From NCBI GenBank assembly GCA_013368445.1, contig JAACJO010000004.1, forward strand, positions 992,001-1,056,000: a stretch of 64,000 bases of DNA. Direction: 5' to 3'. Each line of letters starts with the position of its first letter. Positions within the stretch are counted from its first letter, which is position 1. Shown piece by piece: positions 1 to 13,109 of the stretch. The stretch comes from Leucocoprinus leucothites. Its lineage: Eukaryota; Basidiomycota; Agaricomycetes; Agaricales; Agaricaceae. The notes beneath the pieces were generated by a model. That model saw only the letters and a program-made list of their open reading frames with translations. It did no database searches and was not told the origin of the DNA. The translations under genes and the position numbers were made by a program.

Positions 1-2252
1 CCATCCAGTGGAACCTCCGCATGACATTCGATACTCGTGCCGTTCTTCCCTTGCTTTTCATCTATCCTTGCCTCGCACCACTGCCTCCATCTACCCATAA
101 TATGTGTCGTATTGCTCAACTGGTTTTCCCTCACACCTATCATATGCCACCGGACGATAATCACCTGCCTCCATCCCATCAAGTCACGATGCATTGTTCT
201 CCACCGAGTTCCTCCCGCCACTTTCCCATCTTCCAATACTCCTCTTCACATGGATTCGTCTATCAACCTCGCTGTTTTTGCCTGTTGATCGGTTTGTATT
301 CCTCACTCATATAAAACATTGCTAGTAGTATTTATCACGAGCTTCATCTGGAATTTTTCCTACCACCTAGACTTTTTGTTTCTTATCTTACACATGCATA
401 TCCTACAATAGTAGGTCACCTTCCGTTCACTTGCTTCAGTCCATCAAACTGCCATTCTTGTCCGGAGCATCATTGTTTTTTTTGTTTCTCCGCTTGTATC
501 GTCATACTTCGTATATAGACGTCCTTGTTGTACTTGTAGTCTCGTGCGCAATTCGTGTTCCCCAAATTCATGGTCCCTTGCATATATCGATTATCGTGGC
601 GCCATCTTGTCGGTACCACTTCTGGATATTGGGAGAGATTTCGGACCCCGGAACGTTCCACATTTGCGCCACAAGATTGAGTCTTGGGGCGATGTTGGAG
701 CAGAAAAAGACCTTTGGAGTCTAAGGATTGCCAAACTGCCGAGGCGACAGGAACCGAGGATCTAAATGTAATCCTAGCTCAAAATATAAATTCGAGCCCT
801 TGCTCCAGGTATGTGTGGAGTGAGTGTTTCCAGAGAGTTGGCGTCTCCGAATCTGAACATCTAGTTGATCTTCTCTTTGAGTGACTAGAACTAACTTTTA
901 TGCTAAAACCTAACTAGGGGGGCAATAAATGGTGTATACACCTGACTTTTAGAAGATAGCATGCAGGGCGATTCGGGGCTCGCTATGGAACCAAGTGACT
1001 GCGGAAGTACATCTTAAGCTGTAACTTTGTTCGCGCCACACCGGGAACTTTTACCGAGTTACCATCTTCAAGGCTGAACGCTGAGCACTAGTAGGCCGCC
1101 CTCTTGTCGGCATGATCGGCTCTTCAATTCAGAGCTTAAGTCGAAGGCAACCGTCAGCTTTCTATCTGATGCAACCAACAGTAGTGAGCTAAGATGGAGC
1201 TGAAAAACCAGGATCTTCAAACTACTTTATACAACGAAGGTAGTACACTGATTTTCGATCAGTAATAAGTAGCCTCGCCGCGGCCCGAGAAACAGCTACG
1301 AGGCGCAAATCATATTGCGGCGTCAGGAGGTAAGAGACTTGAGCTTGAACAGGCAGTGACATATTTACACAACATAAACGATCATCTCGAAGAAAACATG
1401 CAAGATACAACGACGGATGAACCAGCCCCAGAAGCAACAATCAAGATGATCAAACTTATAAACTTATAAACGAGAGACTCCCTAGAAACACGGTCCTACC
1501 CAAGCACAAGCGTAGACGAATAAGCAACAGCCAGGCGAAGCTCAAGCAACCCAAGATCCGAAGTCTCAGAAGAGGGTCCTCAACACAACCATACACATGG
1601 CAATTCCTCAAAGATAATCCCAACAACCAACAAAGATTTCTCTTTCATAAAATTAAAAACCACCACTAAAACATTCAACATACGAGAGAAAAAATACCAG
1701 GCGAGACATACTTTAATACAAGGGAGGAGGAAATACGAACACGAGACACGACGAGGGCAAAAACAGCGAAGTTTGACAGGAAAAGCAAGGGAGGATGGAA
1801 GAGGAGTTTATATAAGTAATTAAAACGACGATCGTGGAGAGCAAGAGAGACACACACAGAGAGAAAGTACACAGGCAGACAGGCATAGGTAGAGTAACAG
1901 AAGGGCGAGGAAGATAGTTTGAAGAACCAGGGGAAGAACAGGGGGTAGAGGAGTAACAATTCATAGGACTATCGAGTCAAGATTATAGGGGAGGAGGGCA
2001 GAGAGGAGAGAAAAAGGGGAGAGCATACAACTACTAATCACAGAGAGATTCGAATTCAATGGGAATTTAAAACACGTTCCGGATATTGGGCCATTTGGCA
2101 CTCGCACTCGACAAAGAGCGCCATTTATCTTGTCTTGGGACAATCCCAAGGCAAACACACCGAACACAGTAAGGAAATTCAACCCAATCAGCACCACAAA
2201 TCCGATATAACCACCACCACCACACGCCAGAAATCACCACAAAATCACAAAA
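1..2252. other. No recognisable gene; includes 3' flank of the Zn2Cys6 regulator
   Basis: The six frames hold only short open stretches of under 100 codons with no recognisable motif, no convincing exon chain and no internal similarity to the genes on the right. The last few hundred bases, with CA-rich and GA-rich runs around 1840-2250, probably include the 3' untranslated region of the minus-strand transcription factor that ends at 2253. I saw no tRNA-like arms, LTR ends or tandem repeats that I could support. Confidence 0.5.
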
Positions 2253-5200
2253 TCACCCCCTCCAACCTACATGCGAAACCCAATGCGTCTGCTGATGGCC
2301 CGGCCGTGGATGAGACTGATTTGGCCCAGGAGGTGGATCAGGCGACCTCTCCTCACTCATAAAACTATTCTGCCCAGGCTGATGAGATGAGCTCTCCTGC
2401 GCCGCCGCTGCCGCCGCCAAAATCTGACTATAATCACCATGCCCTCCCCCAGCTGCTCCAACGCCTGCACCCCCAGCACCATTCGTTCCATCACCGGGGA
2501 CACCATTCCCTCCAGGTTGATTCGACGCCGGTCCCCCATTGGGCCCGCCCGATAACACGTCAGACGTGACTTGCACTTCCGGATAGAAAGGATAAAAGAG
2601 GTTCGGAGGCATGTCGACGAGTCGTTTATGTGGTGGTGTCGCTGTACCCGGGGGATGTCCATTCGTACCGACGTTGTTTAGACCTGGACCACCACCGCCG
2701 GGAGTGCCTCCACCATTCCCATTCATAGGCCCACCTCGGACAACATTGTTGTAGTTTGCCGGAGGACCGTGCATACCCGCACTAGCATTCGGAATCGGTG
2801 GTGTATTCTGATTTGACCCTGAGCCTCCACCTGCACCATTACTGTTTGCTTTGGCTCTAGGCGAATTAGGTCCCTCATCGTCCCACTCTGGTTCACAGAT
2901 TAACACGGGGCGAGAGGTGGGACCTATAGTGTGCAAATCGATGTTCATGACTCGTTCGACGAGACGTGCAATGAGTGGGTGTCCGCCTGCAGCATCTTTA
3001 CGTTCCCAACGCCATCGGAATCGAGGAATCATATCAAGTGCCATCCAGAGATCTTCCAATGCTGTTTGGAGGGGTAAGACGTCACATCGGGACATGTGGC
3101 CGAAGAGGATGACCATGGCGGCAATGTGGAGGGGTATCGGAGAGGTGAAGAAAGCGACATCGGGGAAGCGTATAACTTGATTGTGGATGACAATGATGTT
3201 GTGTGAGGTTATAACGGCTGCAAGGCAAAAATGTTAGCGATATGCTTAAGGCGTGGGAAGTGGAGGTCATACCATCAATAAGCGCCTGGTGCCTGCTAGC
3301 GTAACTGAGTTCTTTCGAACTAAACAAGGCCCTCAACAATAGAATCCTCGCAATACCCAATTTCAACAACGTCAGTCCTTCATCCTCTGAGATATCCTGG
3401 ACCAACTTGGCCTTTCTGTCCAACGGCCAATCCCTAGTCCCATTGAAGTAATACTTGTACTTCTCGGGTAACCCCCTCCTAAATTCAATCATGCTCTTGA
3501 TAATCCTCGTTGCATTCCGCATGACAGTATCCCCAGATTGTTTCTTGGGTGTATACAGCGAATTGATGATATCGGCTTGAATTTCGGCTACGGGATGAGA
3601 TAACTCAAAATGCTCAGAGAAATCGTCAGAGAAGCCGGGTGGGTGGCGTTTGGTGGACTTGAAGCGGGAGGGGCGAGGAGTGTTGGTGTCGCTGGGTGAG
3701 ATGGCGAGAGGACGACCGAGGAGGATGGATGTTCCACGATCGTGAACGAGGACGATACCCCAGAGACGGATGCGGAGTTGAGATTCTTCTTCACTGAAAA
3801 GAGGTATCAAGGGGAATTGTGAGCCTTGAGGAGAGGGAACGAATTGAGTTGAGGGATCGTGGTGGAGACCTAGTTCGATGGAGAGCCGGACGAGGCTTCC
3901 AACAAGACGCCACAAGGTTCGTCCTTGACGCTACAAAGACGGCTGAGTGACTGTTGGTCGAGGGTAGGTGGTGACATACCTCGGTATATAGGTACCAATG
4001 GAGTAGAATCAGGGCTTGTAAGCTGGAAACAGACACCCGTAGATCTGGTTTGACGGCCAAAGCTCGCTCAAAGAACTCATCATGGGTAGGCCAATCCGGT
4101 GGCATGAGGTCCTTGGCAATTGAGCCGATTGTCTTGTTCACATCGGACTTGTTTTCAATATCTGCGTCAACAGCACGGTGATTGATTTCACTTAGTGTAC
4201 CAAGGGCGAGGACGAGGTACACCCCACAAATATGGCCGGGATCATGAACATAAGTAGTTTGATCATACATGTCATTAGTGATCTTGTCGAACTCTTTGCG
4301 AGAATAGACGGGCCTGTGGATGTTGAGGCGGCTAAAGTAGACATCGACAATGGCTTTGAGCATGCTTCGGTCCTTGGGCAGCCAGACCGTGACGTCTGAG
4401 CCATGGCTGAGAATGGGGCTATGAGCGGTAGCCGAGAGAGCCAAGGTATTGGGAACAGAACCGTTTCGCGGGATAGTGAGTGGGACCCAGAAGTTGGGGT
4501 TGCGAGGTTTGATGGACTCGTGGAAGGAACGGTCACGACCAGATGTAAGACCATTATAACCGACAGCGAGGTCCTCTCTGTCACTGGGAACATGAAGCTT
4601 GAGGTCACCGACAATGGTTGGAGAAACACCAAAATTGCGGGCTAGTTTCTCTGCGTCGGTCATGTCGTTACCATTGGGATCTGTACCTTTTGCGGTTGTG
4701 GTTCGAGAAGGGGAGACTCCGCCTGGTGCTGCGTGCTGTTGGTGGGGCTGCGGGGCCGCAGCTTGAGGAGGAGCGGCAGGAGGAGGAGCGGCAGCAGCGG
4801 GATGGCCAGGCGGAGGAGGAGGAGGATAGGGACCGGGAGGAGGAGGATGGAAGGGTGAGTACATAGCTGGAGGGCCTTGCATCATGGGTGGATAAGGACC
4901 AGGAGGGTAATGCATCATAGGAGGATACGGATGCATCATGGGTGGGCCAGGATAGGGCACAGGATAAGCCTTGGGAGAAGGCTGCTGGTTGGGAGGAGCA
5001 GCGGGGTCGATCTGGAAAGGCCTGGGAGTGCCAGAGTCCTGGATTTGGAAGTCTGCAGTGAGATTGGCAGCGGTGATGGAGCTTGGCTCGATGCCCTGGC
5101 GAGCCAGAAACTCTTCGATACGGTTAATGTCAAAGTCCTGGATGTGAACCTTGAGAAGAGCCTCGCACTGAGCGAGCATGAGCTCCATGCGAGTAGTGAG

Positions 5201-5635
5201 GCCTCTTGGAGTGAGGCGTTGTCTGTGTCTGTCTTCCTGGTTGCATACGGTGCCGGCAGTAGTACAGGCAGTGCATCTTGGATGCTTTGAGTCGCACTGT
5301 AGGGAGAAGGAATGTGTTAGAGAAGTGGAAGTTGCCGTCGGGGTCGACCGAGCGGGACTTGCCTTGATTTTCTTGCTCCTGCATCTCGCACACGCTTCGT
5401 GCGACCGACGCAGTCGACGCGGTTCTGCTCCTCCTCCATCGTCCTCTGGCTTTCGTCGTCGCTTTGATCCACTTCCTCCTCCTGGCGACATGGCTGCAGC
5501 GCTGGCGGGAGACATGCCCTGCTGTGCTTGTTGTTGTTGTTGCTGGAGAAGGTGCTGCTCTGGGATCTGGAGGGCAGATTGGAGTGATTGGGGCTGAGCG
5601 GCGCCGTTCTGACCACCAAGTGGACTTGGGAGCAT
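2253..5635 (-). CDS. Zn2Cys6 fungal-specific transcription factor
   Basis: Inferred exons (minus strand) are 5635-5363, 5296-3980, 3930-3273 and 3217-2253, giving about 1070 residues. A Q-rich start leads to a basic KRRRK patch and then a Gal4-type cluster CARC..CDSKHPRC..C (CX2CX6CX6CX2CX6C, residues about 83-110). A coiled linker and a proline/tyrosine-rich stretch follow, then a fungal_trans middle region (LQALILLHWYLYTE, RLSIELGLHHDP). The tail is rich in G, N and P. The first intron (5297-5362) begins with GC rather than GT; removing it joins the second and third zinc cysteines at the correct spacing. It is 66 nt, in frame and stop-free, so retained transcripts would add 22 residues inside the zinc cluster. 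The target genes cannot be told from sequence. It shares a short promoter with the membrane-protein gene at 5793. The family call is firm; exact function is unknown. Confidence 0.9.
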
Positions 5636-5792
5636 GCTGGGAGGGGATCAGCAAGTTGTGGGCGGCAGTGGGTGGTGTGCTGCTCAGCGCTGTGGACGAC
5701 GAGCAACCTATGTTGTGTGGTTTTGTTTGTACACTACCTATCTTTGGAATATCAGCTGCGGCTCTTTTCTCTTCTCTCTGCTCCTCACCTCC
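5636..5792. promoter_or_regulatory. Divergent intergenic promoter region
   Basis: The 157 bp between the start codons of the Zn2Cys6 regulator (-) and the TVP38/TMEM41-type gene (+) must hold both 5' untranslated regions and both core promoters. I see CT-rich stretches on the plus side just before 5793, common in fungal promoters, but no specific operator I can name. Confidence 0.45.
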
Positions 5793-7101
5793 ATGCGCCG
5801 TCTCTTCGACCAGCAGCATCCCAACGATTCCATGTACACCCTCGACACTGTGGTCGAAGCTGACGATGCTGCAAGCCATACCTCTTCTCTCCTTGACCAG
5901 AACACCCCTGCGACCTATGGAGCCACTGTGACTACACCACTGCCATCCAGAACACCGACATCCTCGGGCAGAGTTATTTTCAATGCCGCGCTCAAGATGG
6001 CTGCCATTTTCCTCGTGAGCACTCTGTTGCTGGGGGGTACCCTGTGGATTGCCTTGCCTACACTCCAAGAGTGGGTGGATTGTCTGAACCTCTCTCGTTG
6101 GCATTGCATTGATCTCTCTCCCCTTAATTAGGGCGGACCGGCCGATGTTGCGGATACCAAAGTCTTTTACTCAACTACAAGATCTCAATGGGTTACTCAA
6201 GAAGTATCGCGACATCTATCCTTACCGTATCGTTATCTGCTATGTCACGACCTACCTCTTGTCAGTCGTCGTCACTTGAAAAACGTTGTTTCCTTGCACT
6301 GACTCGCTCCATAGCCTGCAGGCATTTTCATTACCCGGCTCAATGTATCTGTCTATTCTCGGCGGTGCCGTTTGGGGAGTCGCTAGGGCACTTCCGCTTG
6401 CCTGCTGTTGTGTAGCGACAGGCGCTACCCTCTGTTATCTCATCTCAGCGGCTCTCGGCCCTGCACTCCTGACGTTACCTAAGTGGAAAGCCGTACTAGA
6501 CAAGTGGGGAGACAAGATTCGCGCCAACAAGGAAAACATGATCTCGTTTCTCATTGTTTTACGGATTGCGCCGCTGCCACCACACTGGGTTGTCAATGTG
6601 GTGTGTCCTCATGTAGGGATCGGCATTGTGCCCTTTTGGATCTCAACGTTTTTGGGCATTTTGGGTGTGACGGTGATTCATACGACGATTGGAGGGGGAT
6701 TGGATGAGATGACGAGTGCGGATGATTTTCATCTTATTAGTTGGAAGAATTTCTTTGGCTTGGCCGCGGTGGCTGTGGGAGTGATGATTCCTGTTGGACT
6801 ACGGTATTGGTTTCGGACCGAGGTCCGGGAAGAGCAAGCGGGATTGACTGAAGTGGTGGGTGAGTATAGAGATGAGGAAGAGGCTGGAGAGGATAGGATT
6901 TTAGCAGTTGGACCTCCTGGAAGCGGGAACAAGAAGCGGGTGCTACTTAGGAGAGAAGAAGACTTTTATGACGATGACGATGATGATGAGGATATTATAC
7001 TCGAAGCTGGACCTTCGATACCGGACGATAGTCAGAAACTTATTGATGTGGAAGAGACGGTGATTACACTGGTTCCACCTTCCGGTGAGAGCAGTCGATA
7101 A
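5793..7101 (+). CDS. TVP38/TMEM41 (VTT domain) membrane protein
   Basis: Three exons (5793-6070, 6132-6260, 6315-7101) give about 397 residues. Joining them restores a continuous family sequence: RIPKSFTQLQDLNGLLKKY, then YPYRIVICYVTTYLF, then LQAFSLPGSMYLSILGGAVWG. This is the core of the VTT (SNARE-associated Golgi protein) domain of TMEM41B/TVP38 proteins. Known members are multi-pass ER/Golgi proteins with lipid scramblase or autophagy roles. Membrane segments are visible near residue 70 (MAAIFLVSTLLLGG), through the VTT core, and near the end (FFGLAAVAVGVMIPVGLRYWF). The cytosolic tail is acidic with a run of aspartates (about nt 6970-7000). The start at 5793 was chosen because it is the first in-frame ATG before the first membrane segment. 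Divergent from the transcription factor at 5635. Confidence 0.88.
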
Positions 7102-7869
7102 TAATGTATTTTGTACACTAGTTGCATTAGTATTTAACTCGGTCCTTGGAGTACTACACGGGTCTATGATGGCGGACAAGACCGAGGATGGTGGTCCATG
7201 GACGTTGTTTGTTCTAGAAACGCGACTGCTATTCCTGGTTGATCGGGACGGCGCCTTGAGGCGTGCGCGTGAGGAAAAGTTGGGTTGGTCACTTGGACGG
7301 ACAGGCCATATGGTATAGGCTCTGTGGTACTATCGGAGAAGACGGGGCGTCTATCGGTGCTATGCGACGGAGGTGGTCCGAGCGCACACTAATAATAGAA
7401 GGGTTGTCGCTGTGGCGGGCGGCGAGGCCAAGGCGGAACGGAGGGTGGTTGTGCTGTGGGGGATGCCGAAGCGGCCGGATCCATGAAAATCGGAGGGAGT
7501 TGCCGGGTGACGACGGGACTTCGGCCGGCGATCGGCGGTGCTGGGGGGCAGGCGGGCAGGAGAGCACAGTGAGGAGCGTCGGCAGTGTTGGCGGTGTCGC
7601 AAGGGGGGTAGCGTAGATTGAGATTGACGAGAAAAGATGGAATAAAGTGGTTTGTTTAGAGTTGTAAATTGGGACTTGTTGATGACAACTCTGGCAAACA
7701 TTGGAATCTTGTCAGCCACAGCCCTTGCCTGTCCTCGTTTCGCTCCCACCATCCCACTCCTCTCCCCTCCCTCCTCTTCTCCTCCCTCCCCGCAAAATAT
7801 CACTGGCCCTGCGACCCCCACCACGGCCATAGCTACTGCTAATCGCCACCTCCCTCTGCGGCTCGGATA
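7102..7869. other. Intergenic, 5' flank of SWI1
   Basis: There is no coding exon that I can support here; open stretches on both strands have no family resemblance. The last 150 bp before 7870 are C/T-rich (many ctcc and cctc blocks), typical of fungal promoters just upstream of a start codon. Confidence 0.5.
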
Positions 7870-7951
7870 ATGTCCGATCGCTTTTCTCAATACCCACCCA
7901 TGATTCCCAACTTTACCAACAACCCCAGCATGCTTCACCACCACCAGCAGC

Positions 7952-7990
<39 letters not shown>

Positions 7991-10900
7991 CTCAGCAGCA
8001 GCAGTCACAACAACCGCAACAAGCAGGTCAGCATCAGCACCAGCAGCCAGGCCAACAAGGCCACACGCAGCACCAACCCCAGCAGGACGGCCACCCCAGC
8101 TACACCGACCAGGCCCGCATGTGGCAAAACCAGATACAGTATAGGCCGCGTAGCGGTATGGACATAAATCAACCCGGCCAGCAGCAGACTCCACAGGTAA
8201 GTCTCTACTACCTCTACCTCTCTCTCGCTCTTTCGTCTCCCCGCGGCCTTGTCCTTCTATCCGTGGGAGTCCTTGTATCCTCGTCTCCTACCTTCTTCAC
8301 CCTCCTCATAGTCCACGACTACCCCCTTCTTGTCTTCCCGCGCCCCCCCTCCCCCTGTTTCTGTTTTCGCCCGCCCATTCTCCCCCTCTCTCCCAACTGA
8401 GTCGGCACCGATATTGATTCTTCTCTCTCTCTCTTTCTTTCTATCAGCAGATGCAGGAAATGTTCAGGGCACGCATGAATGCCCAGAATCAACAGATGGG
8501 TCAACAGAACCAGCCTCAGCCCCAGTTCGGTCTCGGCATGAATCCCCCTCCTCAGATGGGCGGCCCAACGGGCCCCATCAACCCCCTCGCCCCCAACTCC
8601 CAGCAGCAGCCTTTTCCAGGCGACGCATCCTCCTCCCAGTCAGGCCAGCCCCCACACATGACCCCCTCTGGCTTTCCCAACATGAACCCCATGTCCAACC
8701 AGAATCCGGGTCTTAATGCGGCTTCTATCTCCCAACGTAATCCTGGTATTCTAGGCATGCAAAACTCTGGCCCCATGACTCGCCAGCTCGAACTCATGCT
8801 CGCCCAGCAGCCTCAGAATAATGGTTTCTTGAACGCTGTCAAGCTTAATCCTCAGAATCAGCAGATCCAGCAACAGGTCCAGCAGCAGCAGCAGCGCGAC
8901 CAGCAACAGTCACAGCAGCAGCAGTTGCAACCACCTGGCATCAATCATCCCAATCCGGCTGACATCTTCACTTCCCCCGCCCTTTCCAGCGAGGCTCTCC
9001 GCCGTCCCTCTCCATCGCATCAACCTAATTTAGCCTCTCAGATACAGGGGGGTCCCATGCAGGGCGGTCCTCAGCAGCATCCTGGTGTTCATCCTGGCGC
9101 TCAGGCCGCCATGCTACGACGTGGTCCGCTGCCGCTTAATCTTCAAGATATTAGCGAACGTATCAAAGCCACTCGTCAGGCCCTCGTTCATCACGACGGC
9201 GAGCTCCGGCAGCTGATGGGCCAGATGCACGTTACCCCGTCTAACGAACTTACGATGAAGGCACGGGGCCTTCAAATGGAGATCAAGACAAAGCAGGAGT
9301 TTATAGCGCGTTTGCAGCAGCAGCAGCAGCAGATTGCGTTGAATAACCCCGGCATGTAAGTAAAAAACCAAATTTTATCCCTCATTCACCGTATCAGTAA
9401 GTCTCATATCAAGCTTTTTAGGGCAAACGGGATGCCCCGTGGCGGACCGAATAATGGTGGTCAAGGTCCCTGGGCCCCACAAAACGGCCAGTTTGATCCC
9501 AGTGGAAACATCCGTCCATCTCAGAACGCACAGCAGACGATGGGCGGTCCTCAGCCGATGCATCCGGGTCAAGGAGGAGGAGGAGCAGGCGGCGTAGGAG
9601 GAGGTGGAGGCGGACCAAATGGGATGCAACCGAACCCCTCTCACCAAACACCTGCCAACAGTCACGCTACCGCTGGACTCATGACGCCCGCGGGCGTACC
9701 CCGACCTGGGCCGACGCCGAACCCACAAGGTATTCAGCCTCCTCAACAGCTCCGAAGTCCTTTTCCTGGTCAGATGAATCCTACCGCTAATATGGCGAAT
9801 AAACCGTTTGGTTCGATACCTGGGTTTAATATGCCTCCTGGTAGTGGTGCAACCGGCCCGGGAGGCGCCGCTCCAGGTGTCATGCAGCAACGAGGACCGA
9901 TGATTGGGTATCCTCCGCCGTTGGACAAGTCCAAGTTTGATGTTATGCTCCCTGGGTTTCTGCAGAAGAAAAAAATCAAGATCGATACGAACATGTTGAC
10001 GCTGAATGATCAGCAGATAGACCTCGCTCATCTACACGCGCTTGTGATTAATGAAGGAGGGTATCAAAAGGTGAAGTGAATGTCTACTCCTGTCTAGGGA
10101 CGTTATCTAACTTGAGGGGGCGGGGAATGAATTTAGGTGAACGAGAGTGAAATGTGGAACGTTATTGGTGGAAGAATGGGTTTTGTGAATTTTCCTGGAT
10201 CAGAGCGTGAACCGCCCAAATCGGGACCTGTCGTTGCTCAGCATCTCGCTCACGTTTATCGTCAATTTCTTCTGGAACTCGAGCAGGTGTACGTCCGTAC
10301 ATGGCTCACGAGTAACTCTGGGATGAGAATGGCGCAACAAGCAGCGGGCGCAGGTGCGACTCCTGGCGGTATGCAACCCGGTGGTGCCATGGGCGCCCGT
10401 CCTGGCGGTCCCGGCGGCCCAGGCGGAATAGGCGGTCTACCAGGAGGCGCAGGGATGCCAAATGGTCTCAATGGTCTCGGAGGAATTCCAGGTGGCCAAT
10501 TACAACGATTGGGCCCCATGTTGGTCCAATACGCAAACCTCAGTGCGCTCGAACTTCGACAAAGGAACATTCCGGAACATATCATCAGCCTTGTAGAGCA
10601 GTATAGACCACAGCTGCAAAGGACGGTGATGGAGACGAAGAAATTTCAGCAGCAGGTGCGCATGAATGCTAGGAATGCACCTGGAATGGCTGCAGGTCCT
10701 AATCCTGGGTTGTCGCATGTTGATGCTAATGGGATGCAGCAGCAGCAGCAGCATCCTGGTCAAGGTGGTCCTCCTGGTGCTCCCGGCGGTGGTGGTGGTG
10801 GTGGTCCCGGTCCTCAGGGTCCGATGATGAATGATCCTACCACCGGTCAACAGCATGGAATGGGTGGTAGTGTGCTTGGAGGAGGGCCTCCTGGAGGACC

Positions 10901-13109
10901 TGGAGGGATGGGCGCGGGTGGTGGACCTGCGGGACCGAACTTGATGCAGGCGCAGTTGATGAGACAGCAAATGATGAAGCAGCAGATGATGAATGCCGCT
11001 GTCGCTGCTGGGATGGATGGAAAGATGGGAGGGGTCCCGAATCCATTTATGTTGAGGAACCCAGATACGATTAGGAATGCGTTGGATGTTGTGAATCGGA
11101 TGAGGGAGGAGTTTAAGAAGGGTCAGTAGCCCGAGTTTTGATTCCGAACACGAGCTAATCGTTATGTTTAGGGCCTCATATTGCCAGTCTGCTTCAGGCA
11201 AACGTGGAAGTGCCATTTGAACAGCAGGCTGATTTTAATCAGTTGCTCCAGAATGTAGGCCGCCAGACGAGTGATTTGAACGACAAAATGCACATGGTGT
11301 ATTTGTTACTGCCGAATCTGACACAGCGAGCGATATCTCTCGTGAGTTGAGCTTTCATTGTTATGTTAACGTTCTTGGGCTAATAAACTTTTGCAGTGTA
11401 ATATTGTTCATATGCAAAGACAGTTGATGGCGACGGGACAACCACGATATATTCTTAGTTTCGAGCACCTACGAAATATGGCGGCCGAAGTGCAGAAGAT
11501 TGTGGATGCATTCTCGCATCAGCAGCAGAATTTGATGGCCAGGACGCAACAATTGCAGCGTATGCAGGCGCAAGCTCAGGCGGCGGCTGCGGCTCAGCAA
11601 CAACAGCCGCCAGGTCAGCAACACCAGCAACAACACCCACAACCGCCTCACCCTCCACAAGTACCGGGACAGCCGCCTCACCAGCCGCCGCCCGGGATGC
11701 CGACACATACGAATGCACCTCATCCACATCCCCCTCTCCAGCCCCCTCAAATGTCGATGAATGGATCGGCGCAGTCACCTCCGAATATGATGCGTGGATC
11801 ACCTCAACAACAACCAGCGCTTCAGCAACCCCATCCCCCACAACCGCCGCCTCAGCAACAGCCTCAACCTCCGCCGATGGGAATGCCCCCTCAGCAGGGA
11901 CATTCTATCCAACAGCAACCGCAACAGGCGCCGTCGCCTTCTCATCATCCCCCTCAGCAATCCAATCGAGGTGCCCCTATCAATCTCCAACCCCCACCTT
12001 CGAAAAGGAAAGCCCCTGCGAATGCTCCCACCCCTTCCTCAAACGCCGCACCTTCTCCGGCGGGTGTTTCAACGCCTGCGCCTACGAATGCGCCCACGCC
12101 CAGTGCGAATGCAGCATCGCCTTCGGGGACTCCCAAGTCGCCGAAGGGTAAAGCGCCTGCAAAGTCGAAACAACAGTCGGTGAAACGGAAGATGTCGACG
12201 GCGCCTACACCACAGAATCAGAATGCCGCTGCTGCCACCGCCGCCGCATCTACGCCATCTTCTCACCCTCCTAATGCGCCTCCCTCTGTCCCTAATGTTC
12301 CGCCTGTACCTCAGACTCAGGTACCTGAGCCTGTGCAGCAGCAGGGTTCGTCGGGATCGAATGGGAGCATGAAGAGAGCTCGGGAGGAGGATAGCGCACC
12401 TGGGAATAATGTTGCGCCGAGTCCACTTGGAGGGGGTTCTAGTGCTGTCATGGATCAGCCTTCGCCACCGAAACGTGCCAAGATTGAGTGGGATGGACCG
12501 CCATCGGATGAGCTACAGTCAAGGAAGGCATTGGTTGAGGGTGTCAAGACTGAGGAGGACACGAGCAATTTCCTGGCGCAGATGTCTGAGTTGTTGAAGA
12601 TGGCTGGAAACGATTCGCAGCAGGAGCCTGATTTCACGGATTTGACGAATATGTTGTTGAAGGGAGTCAACCAGATACCCGGAGCGGGTGTTCCGGAAGG
12701 TGGTGGTAGTAGTGGCGTCGATGCGTTTATGACGGCGCCTCTGGATCAATCGATGTTGGCAGGAGGGTTTAAGGATGAGTTGGAGCAGTATATTGATTTT
12801 TCGTTTGGAGGGGAGGAGGACGATTCAAAGACACCCGAGCTTGTGTCGTCGTCTTCGACGACTAACACCAGTCCTGGGTCAAACTCGGGCAACGAGTCGA
12901 CAGCAGAGTCGGGAGCGCCTGCGGTGTCGACATCGACTAATAATAATGAGGTTAAAAATGAGGAACCGGTGGATATGACTTATCTTGGTTTGTGGAAGGA
13001 GCTTGATGGAGGCGAGTCGGCATCTTACCAGTCCAATGACTGGAAGTGGGACACTTCCATGACTTCTCTGGATCTTCCTTGGGCAATCTTCAACACGAAT
13101 ACGCTGTAA
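7870..13109 (+). CDS. SWI1: SWI/SNF subunit SWI1, ARID-domain protein
   Basis: Six exons are inferred: 7870-8196, 8448-9355, 9422-10070, 10137-11121, 11172-11341 and 11397-13109, about 1583 residues. The ARID DNA-binding domain spans the exon 3/4 junction: LDKSKFDVMLPGFLQKKKI, LNDQQIDLAHLHALVINEGGY, then W.VIGGRMGF and the conserved VAQHLAHVYRQFLLELE. Everything else is low complexity: poly-Q at the N-terminus, long G/P/M/Q stretches, proline-rich and alanine-rich middle, and an acidic C-terminus. That pattern, with a single ARID, is characteristic of fungal Swi1, which helps SWI/SNF remodel nucleosomes at promoters. A nuclear-localisation-like KRKAP/VKRKM patch lies near nt 12005-12190. All splice joins keep frame. 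The alternative, another ARID protein, is less likely given size and composition. Confidence 0.88.
7945..7990 (+). repeat. CAG/CAA trinucleotide run in SWI1 exon 1
   Basis: About fifteen consecutive CAG/CAA codons, mostly CAA, encode an uninterrupted polyglutamine tract; further CAG-rich blocks follow at about 7993-8010 and 8880-8930. A pure CAA run is a plausible site of length polymorphism between strains. Confidence 0.85.

Noticed and set aside
431..724. Short hydrophobic open frame in the left gene-free region
   Set aside because: No family resemblance, no matching splice partners, overlaps other equally short frames; consistent with chance.
2041..2070. Possible tRNA B-box-like gattcgaattc
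   Set aside because: No A box or acceptor stem pairing could be found around it.
3791..5635. Uninterrupted reading of the regulator through 5297-5362
   Set aside because: Possible as a retained isoform, but it places 22 extra residues between zinc cysteines; the spliced GC-AG form restores the family spacing exactly, so I annotate that.
7360..7989. Leucine-rich minus-strand frame over the SWI1 start
   Set aside because: Its poly-Leu/Val part is the antisense of the CAA/CAG run; no independent support.
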